From an uncultured Lachnospiraceae bacterium (lineage in GTDB: Bacteria > Bacillota > Clostridia > Lachnospirales > Lachnospiraceae), in NCBI GenBank assembly GCA_947652925.1, contig CANTEW010000001.1:62001-126000 (forward strand): DNA of 64,000 nt, written 5' to 3'. This document shows positions 1 to 9,723 of the stretch, piece by piece; positions within the stretch are counted from its first letter, which is position 1; the number at the start of each line of letters is the position of its first letter. The notes beneath the pieces are model-generated. The model was not told the DNA's origin, made no database searches, and saw only the letters and a list, made by a program, of their open reading frames with translations. The position numbers and the translations under genes are program-made.

Positions 1-213
1 GTCCCACACCCACATCTTATCGGTCAACGCCAATGCCATTTTATCTGCCTGGGCGGGTTTGATCTTTTTGTTTGCGGCAGGAGCAGCTGCTGCACCTTTC
101 ACGGGCGTTTTTCCAGACACCTCCGCTATGCAGCTCCCGGGATAAAAGCTGGTGGCGATCATCACGACCGCCAGGATCATCACAAAACATCTTCTTTTAG
201 ATCTCAGATCCAT
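1..213 (-). CDS. secreted protein, N-terminal fragment
   Basis: Only the first 71 codons are in the window; the gene runs off the left edge. The product begins with a basic tip (MDLRSKRRC), a hydrophobic stretch (VMILAVVMIATS) and a probable signal peptidase site near SCIA, followed by an Ala/Pro/Lys-rich linker, so an exported protein is likely. The start is supported by an AAAGGGGG ribosome site about 9 bases upstream. The visible part carries no domain I can name. It is transcribed in the same direction as gdhA, 227 bases downstream of that gene's stop. Confidence 0.6.
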   Translation of the reverse strand, partial: MDLRSKRRCFVMILAVVMIATSFYPGSCIAEVSGKTPVKGAAAAPAANKKIKPAQADKMALALTDKMWVWD

Positions 214-440
214 GATCGGGATCCCCCTTTCTTATCATTTGTCTTTTGTATATATGATAGCAAAAAACAGATATGGTGTAAAGCTGTTTATCTCCTCCCC
301 GCAAGATAGATGCACCCTCCTGCGGCCAGGATCTGGACGAATATGGATCTGGCTGTCCTCTCTCAGCACAGTATCCTCCCTGTGAAAAAAGCGCCGAAAA
401 CTGCCATCCAGACAGCCTTCGACGCTTTCTATATCTATCC

Positions 441-1790
<1,350 letters not shown>

Positions 1791-1834
1791 TTATGATGAT
1801 CTGTTTTTCGATCGTTTGGTTTTTTATCGGGAAC

Positions 1835-1863
1835 ATTATATATGAGTTTATCAAAAAAGGCAA
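1835..1863 (-). promoter_or_regulatory. probable sigma-A promoter of gdhA
   Basis: On the minus strand TATAAT (1835-1840) lies 17 bases downstream of TTGCCT (1858-1863). The -10 box is perfect and the -35 box matches four of six positions. The gdhA start is about 60 bases further downstream. The rest of the 430-base gap up to aspS holds degenerate TGTAT/TGATC repeats near 1940-1985 and the aspS promoter; I see no gene in it. Confidence 0.5.
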
Positions 1864-2106
1864 GGGGATACTGTCCGATCTGTCAGTCCCTCCCGCTCTT
1901 GGATATGGAGGCTCCGGCGTCTGCCGAAGGGCATATCATTGTATATTTTGTATGATCCTCTGTATACTATGTATGATCTTTTGTACTTTTTATCCCACTT
2001 TAAACTGTCAAAGTATCCCTGACATGAAAAGCTGGATGATCAGGCGCTGTCATAGACTATTTTATTTTACATCCTCCAAGATCTAAGATCCCCTGAAAAA
2101 TGGACA

Positions 2107-2135
2107 TTGACAGGGAGTTTTTGCCAAGATATAAT
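2107..2135 (+). promoter_or_regulatory. sigma-A promoter of aspS
   Basis: Perfect consensus: TTGACA at 2107-2112, a 17-base spacer, and TATAAT at 2130-2135. Transcription should begin near 2142, leaving a leader of about 65 bases. That is too short for a T-box, so aspS does not appear to be controlled by tRNA-sensing antitermination. Confidence 0.88.
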
Positions 2136-2206
2136 ACTATGATCAGACATATTTAAAGTCTGCACAGAGCAGATTAAAATGAGCAGGAAAATCTTAGGAG
2201 GAACTT

Positions 2207-3958
2207 ATGAACACTGAAACGATCTACCGTACCCGGACTTTGGACCATATCATAGAGGAGGACGTGGGAACGACGATGAAGGTCGCCGGATGGGTTGAGA
2301 ATATCCGGGATCACGGCGGTGTATCTTTCATCGACTTGCGGGATATGTACGGCGTACTGCAGGTGGTGATCCGGAACACAGAACTCCTTGACGGCATCAA
2401 TAAAGAAGACTGTGTCTCCATCGAAGGTCCGATCGAACATCGGGACGAAGAGACTTATAACCCGAAGATCCCTACAGGCACCATTGAATTAGAAGCCCAT
2501 TCTATAGAAGTGCTGGGAAAGGTATATAAACAGCTCCCGTTCGAGATCATGACCTCCAAAGAGACCCGGGAAGACGTGCGTTTAAAATATAGATACCTGG
2601 ATCTTCGCAACAAGAAAGTGCGGGATAATATGATCTACCGCTCCCAGATCATCAGCTTTATCCGCGAAAAGATGACGGAGCTGGGTTTCCTGGAGATCCA
2701 GACCCCCATCCTCTGTGCCTCTTCCCCGGAAGGCGCCAGGGATTATATCGTCCCCTCCCGAAAATTCAAGGGGAGATTTTACGCCCTTCCCCAGGCTCCC
2801 CAGCAGTATAAACAGCTCCTGATGGTCAGCGGATTTGACAGATATTTCCAGATCGCACCCTGTTTCAGGGATGAAGACGCACGGGCCGACCGGTCGCCCG
2901 GTGAATTTTATCAGCTGGACTTTGAGATGAGCTTTGCCACCCAGGAAGACGTCTTCCGTGTGGGGGAAGAGATCCTCACATCCACGTTCCAGCGATTCGC
3001 CCCCAAGGGTTTTGCCGTTACACAGGCCCCCTACCCCATCTTCAGCTACAGACAGGCCATGCTGGAATTCGGTACGGATAAACCTGACCTGCGCAATCCC
3101 CTGCGGATCGTGGACGTGACAGAGTTCTTCCAGGGATGCACATTCAAGCCTTTCCACGGCAAGACTGTCCGGGCCATCCGCGTACACGCCCATATGTCCA
3201 AAGGTTTCCATGAGAAACTGTTAAAGTTCGCCACCTCCATCGGCATGGGCGGATTGGGCTATCTGGAAGTGCTGGACGATCTGTCCTATAAAGGACCCAT
3301 CGACAAGTTCATCCCCGCCGAGAAGAAGGGCGAGATTGCCAAGATCGCAGGTCTGGAGACAGGCGACACGATCTTCTTTATCGCCGATAAAGAACACCAG
3401 GCGGCGCTCTTGGCCGGACAGCTCCGGGATGAACTGGGAAAAAGGCTGGATATCTGCGAGAAGGATGCGTATCGCTTCTGCTATGTGAACGATTTCCCCA
3501 TGTACGAGTACGACAAGGACGAGAAAAAATACATTTTCACACACAATCCTTTCTCCATGCCCCAGGGCGGCCTCAGCGCATTGGAGCAAAAAGATCCGTC
3601 TGAGATACTGGCCTATCAGTACGATATCGTCTGCAATGGTATCGAATTATCTTCCGGCGCTGTCCGGAACCATAACCTGGAGATCATGGTGAAAGCATTT
3701 GGGATCGCCGGCTATACAGAGGACGATCTGCGTGAGAGATTCAGCGCCTTATACCACGCCTTCCAATACGGTGCGCCGCCTCACGCCGGCATGGCGCCGG
3801 GGATCGACCGTATCGTTATGCTGCTGCGGGGTGAAGAGAATATCCGGGAGGTCATCCCATTCCCCATGAACGGCAACGCCCAGGATCTGATGTGCGGGGC
3901 GCCCAGTGAAGTGAGCGAGATGCAGCTGCGGGAAGTCCATGTGAAGATCCGGCAGTAG
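2207..3958 (+). CDS. aspS: aspartyl-tRNA synthetase
   Basis: A 583-residue class IIb synthetase of bacterial length that charges tRNA-Asp (possibly also tRNA-Asn; discrimination cannot be judged by eye). An N-terminal OB-fold anticodon-binding domain occupies roughly residues 15-105. The class II motif 2 region follows (FRDEDARADRSPGEFYQLDF). A bacterial GAD insertion domain sits around residues 285-400. Motif 3 is near the C terminus (GMAPGIDRIVMLL). The start follows AGGAGG with 7-base spacing and lies about 65 bases below a perfect sigma-A promoter. It appears monocistronic; an inverted repeat follows the stop. Confidence 0.97.
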   Translation: MNTETIYRTRTLDHIIEEDVGTTMKVAGWVENIRDHGGVSFIDLRDMYGVLQVVIRNTELLDGINKEDCVSIEGPIEHRDEETYNPKIPTGTIELEAHSIEVLGKVYKQLPFEIMTSKETREDVRLKYRYLDLRNKKVRDNMIYRSQIISFIREKMTELGFLEIQTPILCASSPEGARDYIVPSRKFKGRFYALPQAPQQYKQLLMVSGFDRYFQIAPCFRDEDARADRSPGEFYQLDFEMSFATQEDVFRVGEEILTSTFQRFAPKGFAVTQAPYPIFSYRQAMLEFGTDKPDLRNPLRIVDVTEFFQGCTFKPFHGKTVRAIRVHAHMSKGFHEKLLKFATSIGMGGLGYLEVLDDLSYKGPIDKFIPAEKKGEIAKIAGLETGDTIFFIADKEHQAALLAGQLRDELGKRLDICEKDAYRFCYVNDFPMYEYDKDEKKYIFTHNPFSMPQGGLSALEQKDPSEILAYQYDIVCNGIELSSGAVRNHNLEIMVKAFGIAGYTEDDLRERFSALYHAFQYGAPPHAGMAPGIDRIVMLLRGEENIREVIPFPMNGNAQDLMCGAPSEVSEMQLREVHVKIRQ

Positions 3959-4000
3959 ACGGCTCAGATACCTGCAGCCGGACATCTGTGACCACCGCCA

Positions 4001-4076
4001 GGAGATAAAAGAAGACGCTCTGCCCTATTCCCTTCGGTATCACTAGGAATGAGGACAGGGCGTCTTCTTATCTCCC
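4001..4076. terminator. imperfect 30-bp inverted repeat, probable aspS terminator
   Basis: Arms at about 4001-4031 and 4047-4076 share the core AAGAAGACG..CGTCTTCTT plus CCCT/AGGG pairs, with a few mismatches around a short loop. The arms are AT-rich at the base, so the structure could work in either direction. There is no long clean T-run, and a small palindromic repeat is an alternative reading. Confidence 0.55.
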
Positions 4077-4121
4077 GGCGGTCCAAGCCCCAGCCATACC
4101 CCATCTGAAAGGAGACCCTAT

Positions 4122-4592
4122 ATGTTCCGGGAGATAAGGAGAAAAAAACAGACGCTGACAACAGGAGAATGCGAAAAGATCTTACAGGAAGGGACATCCG
4201 GCGTACTCGCCGTGAGCGGTGACGGCGGCTACCCTTATACCGTTCCCCTGAGTTATATATCCTCCGGTGATAAGATCTATTTCCACTGTGCCAGATCCGG
4301 ACACAAGATAGACGCCATCCAGAGAGATGAAAAAGCTTCTTTCTGCGTGATCGGCCAGGATCACGTGATGCCGGATAGATTTACCACCTACTATAAAAGC
4401 GTCATTATATTTGGAAGGATCAAGATCATAGACGACGAGGTGGAGAAAAGACGCGTCCTAAAAAAACTCTGCAGCAAATATGCCCCCTCGCTGCCTGACG
4501 GCCAGATACAAGGAGAGATCGACGCTCACTGGAGTTCCCTGTGCATCCTGGGACTATCTATAGAACATATGAGTGGGAAGTGCTACAGATGA
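4122..4592 (+). CDS. NimA-like pyridoxamine 5'-phosphate oxidase family protein
   Basis: A 156-residue single-domain protein of the split-barrel FMN-binding fold. The order of signatures fits the 5-nitroimidazole antibiotic resistance (Nim)-like branch: an N-terminal MFREIRRKKQ segment, the strand pair SGVLAVSGDGGYPYTVPLSY, FHCARSGHKIDAI, and a later SVIIFGRIKII strand. Members bind FMN or a related cofactor and are thought to reduce small molecules; the substrate here is unknown. The ribosome site AAAGGAGA precedes the ATG. Its 3' end lies 3 bases from the convergent LysR gene, and it probably forms a transcription unit of its own after the aspS repeat. Confidence 0.85.
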   Translation: MFREIRRKKQTLTTGECEKILQEGTSGVLAVSGDGGYPYTVPLSYISSGDKIYFHCARSGHKIDAIQRDEKASFCVIGQDHVMPDRFTTYYKSVIIFGRIKIIDDEVEKRRVLKKLCSKYAPSLPDGQIQGEIDAHWSSLCILGLSIEHMSGKCYR

Positions 4593-4595
4593 CGG

Positions 4596-5513
4596 TCAAT
4601 GTGCTGCCAAAGCCCCCTGGATATAGTGGATAAACTCCTCCGCCCATCTGCCCAGCTCCTCTTTCTCCCTTTTCAGATAACCAAAGACCACCTCATCATT
4701 TTCCTGCTCCAGAGGTATTCCTTTTGCCACGATCCGATGCTCATCATCCGTCAGATAATCTGTACTGATATTCGCCATCTGACTGTTCAAAAGGAGCCTC
4801 TCCATGATGTAGTCGCTGTTCGTCACCACCGCCACATCCCTGCGGGCCAGCCTCTCTCCTGTCTCCCCCCGGATCTTCCAGTCATCGCTCTGGCTGAACA
4901 CATCCTGGTATCCCTGGACAAAACGCAGCCCGCGCATCTCTTCCTCCCCAAGTGTGGCAGCGCCGAACAGGGGATGTCCCTTCCCCAGATAGATCATGGG
5001 TTCTGCTCTCGTCAGCGGTATGAACTCCAGATGGTGCCTGGAGAGCATGTATTGAAAAGACGCCCGCTTTCCTTCCATCACATATATGAGTCCCAGCTCA
5101 TCCTTATAATCCGCCATACGGCGCATGATATGCTCCACACTGGCCGTGAAGATCTGCCAGTGGAGATCCTCCTGGCGATGAAGATCATAGAAATCCACAA
5201 AACGATCCGCCACCCAGGAGCTGGGATTTGTGGCGATATGGATCCATTGCTCCTCACTGTTTTTCGTAAAGTCCCGCAGCGCCCCCATATCTTCCATGAT
5301 CCGGCTGGCATATTTATACACATGCTTTCCCTGGGGGGTCAGTGTGATCCCTTTTGCCTGTCGGACAAACAGCCGGTCGCCCACATACTCTTCCAGCAGT
5401 TTTATGCCTTTGCTGATGTTTGACTGGGTGGTATATAAGACAGCGGCCGCTTTACTGAAAGACCCCATATCTGCACTCACGATCAGATACTCCAGATATT
5501 TGATATTGAACAT
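4596..5513 (-). CDS. LysR-family transcriptional regulator
   Basis: A 305-residue LysR-type regulator. The winged helix-turn-helix fills about the first 65 residues (YLIVSADMGSFSKAAAVLY, TQSNISKGIKLLEE, LFVRQAKGITLTPQG). The remainder is an effector-binding domain of periplasmic-binding-protein fold. It starts 9 bases after the stop of the deacylase/methyltransferase fusion and is on the same strand, so the two are probably cotranscribed. Its likely targets, by position, are the fusion gene and the ABC transporter operon upstream; the effector is unknown. Confidence 0.9.
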   Translation of the reverse strand: MFNIKYLEYLIVSADMGSFSKAAAVLYTTQSNISKGIKLLEEYVGDRLFVRQAKGITLTPQGKHVYKYASRIMEDMGALRDFTKNSEEQWIHIATNPSSWVADRFVDFYDLHRQEDLHWQIFTASVEHIMRRMADYKDELGLIYVMEGKRASFQYMLSRHHLEFIPLTRAEPMIYLGKGHPLFGAATLGEEEMRGLRFVQGYQDVFSQSDDWKIRGETGERLARRDVAVVTNSDYIMERLLLNSQMANISTDYLTDDEHRIVAKGIPLEQENDEVVFGYLKREKEELGRWAEEFIHYIQGALAAH

Positions 5514-5522
5514 GTCTCAGAC

Positions 5523-7208
5523 TCACTGCCCCTTTTTTGCACAGATCATGAACAACGGCGTGGGATTATAAAACATGTCTTTTTTCACGTAGATCCGTTT
5601 ACCCATGTCAAGATCCACGTAAAATCCCCGCATCCCTTTTTGTCCCAGCGTCGAGATATCCCACGCCGGACGGTCATAACTGCTGATCGGGAGCTGCCGT
5701 TTGATCTCCTCGCACTCCCTCAGCATCTCATTTCCCAATGTATGATGGGCATGTTCTTTGGGCAATGTGGATGTATCTGTGAGATCGCTCAGACCATAGT
5801 TTGCATCAAAGTTCAAGATCACACCGCCCGGTCTCAATACCCGCGCCCATTCCCCATACGCCTGTTCCGGATGGGGCAGCGTCCATGTGAGATTCCTGGA
5901 TATGACCACATCGAACGTCTCATCTCCAAACCCCAGATCTTCTCCATCCATCACCAGGAACTGGCAGCTGACCCCCTCCTCTTTCGCCAGCGTGACAGAA
6001 TGCTCCTGCATCTCCGGGGTCAGATCCGTCCCGATAACGTCATGCCCTTCTTTCGCCAAAAGGATGGTAAAAAAGCCTGTCCCACAGCCCACATCCAGGA
6101 TCTTCAGCCTGCGTCCCTGGGGCAGCCGTTCGCAGATCACCTGGCGCCAACGCTCTGCAAGAGGACTGTGCAGTTCTGAACGCCTCTGCTCCAGAAAACT
6201 GTCGCTGCGTTTTCCCCAGTATTTTGTGATCCGCTCTTTGCGGCTGTCAGATCCCCTGGAGATACGCCCGTAGGCGATCATGGGACTGTCCTCCAAGACC
6301 TGCAGCGATGCCGCCTGATACAAGATCACACCGTCAAACTCCGCCCAGCAGCCTTCCACCGGATGTCCTTCGTAGTCACGCACCTCGCCCATGTATCCTC
6401 CCTGGGCGACCATATCACCCACTTTTTTTGCCGGATACCAGCAGCCGCTGTGGGATGCATGCTGATAGCGGATATCCACTACATCCAGGGGATAATACTC
6501 CCGATGGTCTTTCTCTTCCTGATAGACACCCAGGTCACACAGGATATTGCGCACATCCCGCTTTGTGGAACCTACCTCTTCCATGGTCCAGGCCCCCATC
6601 CCACCCCGTTCGATCAGGATACTGGGGATACCCAGGGACGCCGCATGATTGTAAGCCCCTCCGGAAGAAACTCCAGAGCGCACCATATAGGGCACGTCCA
6701 CTCCTTCCGCCATCTTGCGGGACTGGGCCGCTACCTCCTCACTGGCCACCCCTGCATAGTAGACATACGGGACCAGTTCTTCATAATCATCGCCACTGTG
6801 AAGATCTATATAATAGTCCGCCATGGGAAAGACTTCCTGGGAGATGGCGTACGCCAGCCGATCCATCTCCGTCCCCTGCGGATCCCCCGGAAATACACGG
6901 TTCAGGTTCTTCCCATCCGACAGCCCCATACTGCCCTTCCTCTGTTCAAATGCCGGACGGTTGATGACTTTCAAGATCACCACTTTCCCGGCTACTTTTT
7001 CCACATCCAGCGTCCGCGCCAGGTCGATCGCCGCCTGGATACCCACGTACTCCCCTCCGTGGATGCCTGCCGTGATCAGCACGGTCTTCCCCGGCTCTCC
7101 TCCATGGATGACCGTCGCCGGGAGCCGGAACTCCCCTCCGTTCAGGACTACTTCCCCGCTGACCTTCTCACCAAGATCCGCCGCCAGACCACCTATCTCA
7201 AATGCCAT
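5523..7208 (-). CDS. AstE/AspA-type zinc deacylase fused to SAM methyltransferase
   Basis: From the ATG at 7208 (GAGGAG ribosome site 10 bases upstream; an ATG 45 bases further out is possible) the product has 561 residues and two enzyme halves. Residues 1-310 resemble succinylglutamate desuccinylase/aspartoacylase (M14-like): zinc-ligand motifs TAGIHGGEY and YIDLHSGDD, a substrate-loop NLNRVFPG, and the candidate catalytic glutamate in ILIERGG. Residues 325-561 form a class I methyltransferase with the SAM loop ILDVGCGTGFFTILLAKEGH and the acidic strand end VIGTDLT. The join falls near YGRISRGSDSRKER. The order ABC transporter-fusion-LysR suggests it modifies an imported or exported small ligand, for example by deacylating and methylating it. 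That role is inference; the frame is uninterrupted. Confidence 0.85.
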   Translation of the reverse strand: MAFEIGGLAADLGEKVSGEVVLNGGEFRLPATVIHGGEPGKTVLITAGIHGGEYVGIQAAIDLARTLDVEKVAGKVVILKVINRPAFEQRKGSMGLSDGKNLNRVFPGDPQGTEMDRLAYAISQEVFPMADYYIDLHSGDDYEELVPYVYYAGVASEEVAAQSRKMAEGVDVPYMVRSGVSSGGAYNHAASLGIPSILIERGGMGAWTMEEVGSTKRDVRNILCDLGVYQEEKDHREYYPLDVVDIRYQHASHSGCWYPAKKVGDMVAQGGYMGEVRDYEGHPVEGCWAEFDGVILYQAASLQVLEDSPMIAYGRISRGSDSRKERITKYWGKRSDSFLEQRRSELHSPLAERWRQVICERLPQGRRLKILDVGCGTGFFTILLAKEGHDVIGTDLTPEMQEHSVTLAKEEGVSCQFLVMDGEDLGFGDETFDVVISRNLTWTLPHPEQAYGEWARVLRPGGVILNFDANYGLSDLTDTSTLPKEHAHHTLGNEMLRECEEIKRQLPISSYDRPAWDISTLGQKGMRGFYVDLDMGKRIYVKKDMFYNPTPLFMICAKKGQ

Positions 7209-7252
7209 ATCATGCACTCTCCTCTCTGTGTATAAAATACTCTTATCATCCA

Positions 7253-7270
7253 AACACGCTCTAGAGTGTT
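7253..7270. repeat. head-to-head repeat ends (MITE-1 footprint)
   Basis: AACACGCTCTAGAGTGTT is a near-perfect palindrome made of two copies of the terminal motif AGAGCGTGTT seen at both ends of the 12076-12311 element. It may be an excision scar or joined ends of that family. It lies between the terminator of the ABC operon and the fusion gene. Confidence 0.5.
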
Positions 7271-7278
7271 AATGTATC

Positions 7279-7326
7279 AAAAAAAGATCCGGCGCACAAG
7301 CCCCCAGGGGGGATGGTGCGCCGGAT
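7279..7326 (-). terminator. intrinsic terminator of the ABC operon
   Basis: On the minus strand a perfect 11-bp stem ATCCGGCGCAC/GTGCGCCGGAT (7316-7326 with 7287-7297) encloses a loop holding a second CCCCC/GGGGG hairpin, followed by seven T (7279-7285). It directly follows the lipoprotein gene and should uncouple it from the fusion gene downstream. Confidence 0.9.
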
Positions 7327-7342
7327 AGGATCCCGCTCGCAT

Positions 7343-8947
7343 TCACTCTGCATTTTTATCCAGATCCACTGTGATCTCATAGTAATCACAGGGATGGGCT
7401 TCCAGCCCCGTCACTCCTTTGCCGGATACAATGGACATCTTTAGATGGGAGGCAAAGATAAACGCATTGTCGTCTAAGATCATCTGTGTCATGTCTTCAG
7501 CTAATGCGGCCCTCTCCTCCGCATCAAAAGTCTTGCTCATCTGCTGCTCAAGCTCCTCCAGCTCATCACTGTGGTAACCGCCCCGATTGGCGGAGGAATC
7601 ATCCATACAATGTGTGGTAAAGAAATATTCCGGATCCCCTGTAGGCGCTGTCACAAACGCGCTGGCGTAGATATCCCACTCCCCATTATTGATGATATCC
7701 AGATGGTTGGCCGTACAATCCACTTCTACATCGATACCCACCTCTTTCAGCGTGGCCTGTACACTCTCTGCCAAAAGCGGGAGTTCCTGGCGGCTTGGAT
7801 AGGTCAGCCATCGGATCGTCAGTTTTTCACCGTTTTTATCCACATAGCCATCCTCATCGGTGTCCTTCCATCCAGCCTCTGCCAGGAGTTTCCTGGATGT
7901 CTCCGGGTCGTATCCCTGCGCCTCTACTTTGGTGTCGCCAAAGGTAAAACTGGCCGGGAACGGCCCTGCCGCAGGGCTCCCGTTCCCATCCAGGAGGATC
8001 TGGGTAAAACTCTCTTTGTCAATGGCCGCCGCGATCGCCCGGCGCACTCTCTCGTCCCTTAACGCTTCTGTCCCATAGTTCATTGTAGCAAAAAAGGAGC
8101 GGGAAGTCTCTACCGAAGAAATGGTGTAGGATCCGTTTTCAAACAGGGGGAGACTGGCGTAGGGAAGACCATATGCACCGTCCAGCTCCCCGGACTGGAG
8201 GGACATGGTGAGGGTATCGCCGTCTGTGATCGTCTTTACATAGATCGTATCCAGCTTGGGTGTGCCATCCCAGTAATCCTCATTTTTTACCAGTGTGAGC
8301 CCTTTATCTGTCTCCACCACAGTCGCCTTATACGGTCCGGTGCCGGATACATTGCCGTCCTCGGTGATGCCCGCTCCCATATCGATGATACATCCATAAG
8401 GATCGGAGAGATGGTTCATGAGCGCCGGGACCGGCTCCTGTGTGGTAATAGTGAGCGTCTGGCCTTCTGCAGTGATCTCCTTGATCTTCAGGTCGCCTTT
8501 TGCCCGTTCATGTTCTGTGACCAGATGCTCCAGGCATTCTTTTACCGCTGCCGCATCCATAGTGCGCCCGCTGGTAAAAGTGATCCCTTCTCTCAATGTC
8601 ACCGTCCATGTGTGCTCGTCCACATTCTCATATTTTTCTGCCAGCCATGGCTCCAGCTCCATCGAATCTGAATATCTGAACAGAGTCTCCCCGATCCCGT
8701 ACCGGATACAGGCCCAGCCCGCGTAACCATTGTGCGGGTTTACATCCGCTTCATCATTCTCCGCATTGAATGTAGTGTCCCCGTAATAAAAGACTTTTTC
8801 ACCTTTTTTCTCCTCAGCCGACCCTCCAGGAGTCCCATCAGGAGTCCCGCTGCCGGCCGTCCCTTGGCAGCCCGACAGGAGCCCGAAAGATAATGCCGCC
8901 GCCAAGAGGACTGCACCTGTCTTTTTCCACAAACCCTTTTTTATCAT
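7343..8947 (-). CDS. ABC transporter substrate-binding lipoprotein (SBP family 5)
   Basis: A 534-residue Dpp/Opp/Nik-type solute-binding protein. The ATG at 8947 is preferred because GGAGAAG sits 3 bases upstream of it; an ATG 12 bases earlier has no spaced ribosome site. The lipobox LLSGC at about residue 23-27 implies a diacylglyceryl-cysteine anchor outside the membrane. Family 5 signatures include the early ADVNPHNGYAGWACIRYGIG segment and WTVTLREGITFTSGRTMDA. The ligand class (peptide, nickel chelate or other) cannot be read from sequence. The gene follows two ATPase genes and ends in a strong terminator; no permease gene lies in the operon. Confidence 0.93.
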   Translation of the reverse strand: MIKKGLWKKTGAVLLAAALSFGLLSGCQGTAGSGTPDGTPGGSAEEKKGEKVFYYGDTTFNAENDEADVNPHNGYAGWACIRYGIGETLFRYSDSMELEPWLAEKYENVDEHTWTVTLREGITFTSGRTMDAAAVKECLEHLVTEHERAKGDLKIKEITAEGQTLTITTQEPVPALMNHLSDPYGCIIDMGAGITEDGNVSGTGPYKATVVETDKGLTLVKNEDYWDGTPKLDTIYVKTITDGDTLTMSLQSGELDGAYGLPYASLPLFENGSYTISSVETSRSFFATMNYGTEALRDERVRRAIAAAIDKESFTQILLDGNGSPAAGPFPASFTFGDTKVEAQGYDPETSRKLLAEAGWKDTDEDGYVDKNGEKLTIRWLTYPSRQELPLLAESVQATLKEVGIDVEVDCTANHLDIINNGEWDIYASAFVTAPTGDPEYFFTTHCMDDSSANRGGYHSDELEELEQQMSKTFDAEERAALAEDMTQMILDDNAFIFASHLKMSIVSGKGVTGLEAHPCDYYEITVDLDKNAE

Positions 8948-8963
8948 GAACTTCTCCATCCTT

Positions 8964-9719
8964 TCAAAATACCGAATCCACCAACTTCCTGGTATACGCC
9001 TCTCTGGGATGCCTGATCACCTCGTCAGGGGTGCCCTCCTCCACCACACGCCCTTTATACATGACCAGCACCCGGTCACAAAAGTCCTGCACCAACGCCA
9101 GATCATGGCAGATCAGCAGCATGGAAAGCCCCTGTCCTGCCCGCAGTCTCTTCAAGAGTTTTATGATCTGCCCCTGTACAGTCACGTCCAACGCGCTGGT
9201 GGCCTCATCGCAGATCACAAGCTGCGGATCAGGCGCCAGCGCCCGGGCAATGGCCGCCCGCTGGCACTGGCCCCCGCTGACCTCATGGGGATATCGGAAA
9301 GCCATCTCCGCGTCCAGCTCCACCATTTCCAGCAGTCTATACATCCGCTCCTTTGCCCGGGCCTTTTTCATCCCCTGGCTGCGCATCCCCTCCATGATCC
9401 CATCCCCTAATGTGCAGCGGGGATCAAAAGAATCCTGGGGATCCTGGAACACCATCTGTATATCCCGGTATAACGCCCGCTCTCTCTTCCCTTTTAAAAA
9501 AAGGGTCTCCTGTCCACCCAGGCGTACGCTCCCTGCGTCCGGGACTGTCAGATGGGTGATGATCTTCGCGATGGTACTCTTCCCGCATCCGCTCTCCCCC
9601 ACGAGTCCCAGACATTCTCCTTTTCCCACATCAAAACTGACGTCCTCCACTGCCGTGAGAGAGTTCTTGTCCCTATGATATGTTTTCTTCAGGCCTTTGA
9701 CCTCCAAGATCTTCTCCAT
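8964..9719 (-). CDS. oligopeptide/nickel-type ABC ATPase (OppF/DppF-like)
   Basis: A 251-residue ATP-binding subunit. The start MEKILEVKGLKKTYH at 9719, 4 bases after the stop of the upstream ATPase, is chosen over an open extension that would overlap that gene. Walker A is GLVGESGCGKSTIAK, the Q-loop region is QMVFQDPQDSFDP, the signature is SGGQCQRAAIARAL, and Walker B is LVICDEATSALD, then an H-loop (CHDLALV). It ends like the short DppF/NikE type, without the long C-terminal oligopeptide extension. It should pair with the neighbouring ATPase to form the motor of an importer whose channel subunits are not encoded nearby. Confidence 0.93.
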   Translation of the reverse strand: MEKILEVKGLKKTYHRDKNSLTAVEDVSFDVGKGECLGLVGESGCGKSTIAKIITHLTVPDAGSVRLGGQETLFLKGKRERALYRDIQMVFQDPQDSFDPRCTLGDGIMEGMRSQGMKKARAKERMYRLLEMVELDAEMAFRYPHEVSGGQCQRAAIARALAPDPQLVICDEATSALDVTVQGQIIKLLKRLRAGQGLSMLLICHDLALVQDFCDRVLVMYKGRVVEEGTPDEVIRHPREAYTRKLVDSVF

Positions 9720-9723
9720 ACCC

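Noticed and set aside
2107-2206. T-box riboswitch upstream of aspS
   Set aside because: The leader from the consensus promoter is only about 65 bases and has no specifier loop, T-box sequence or terminator.
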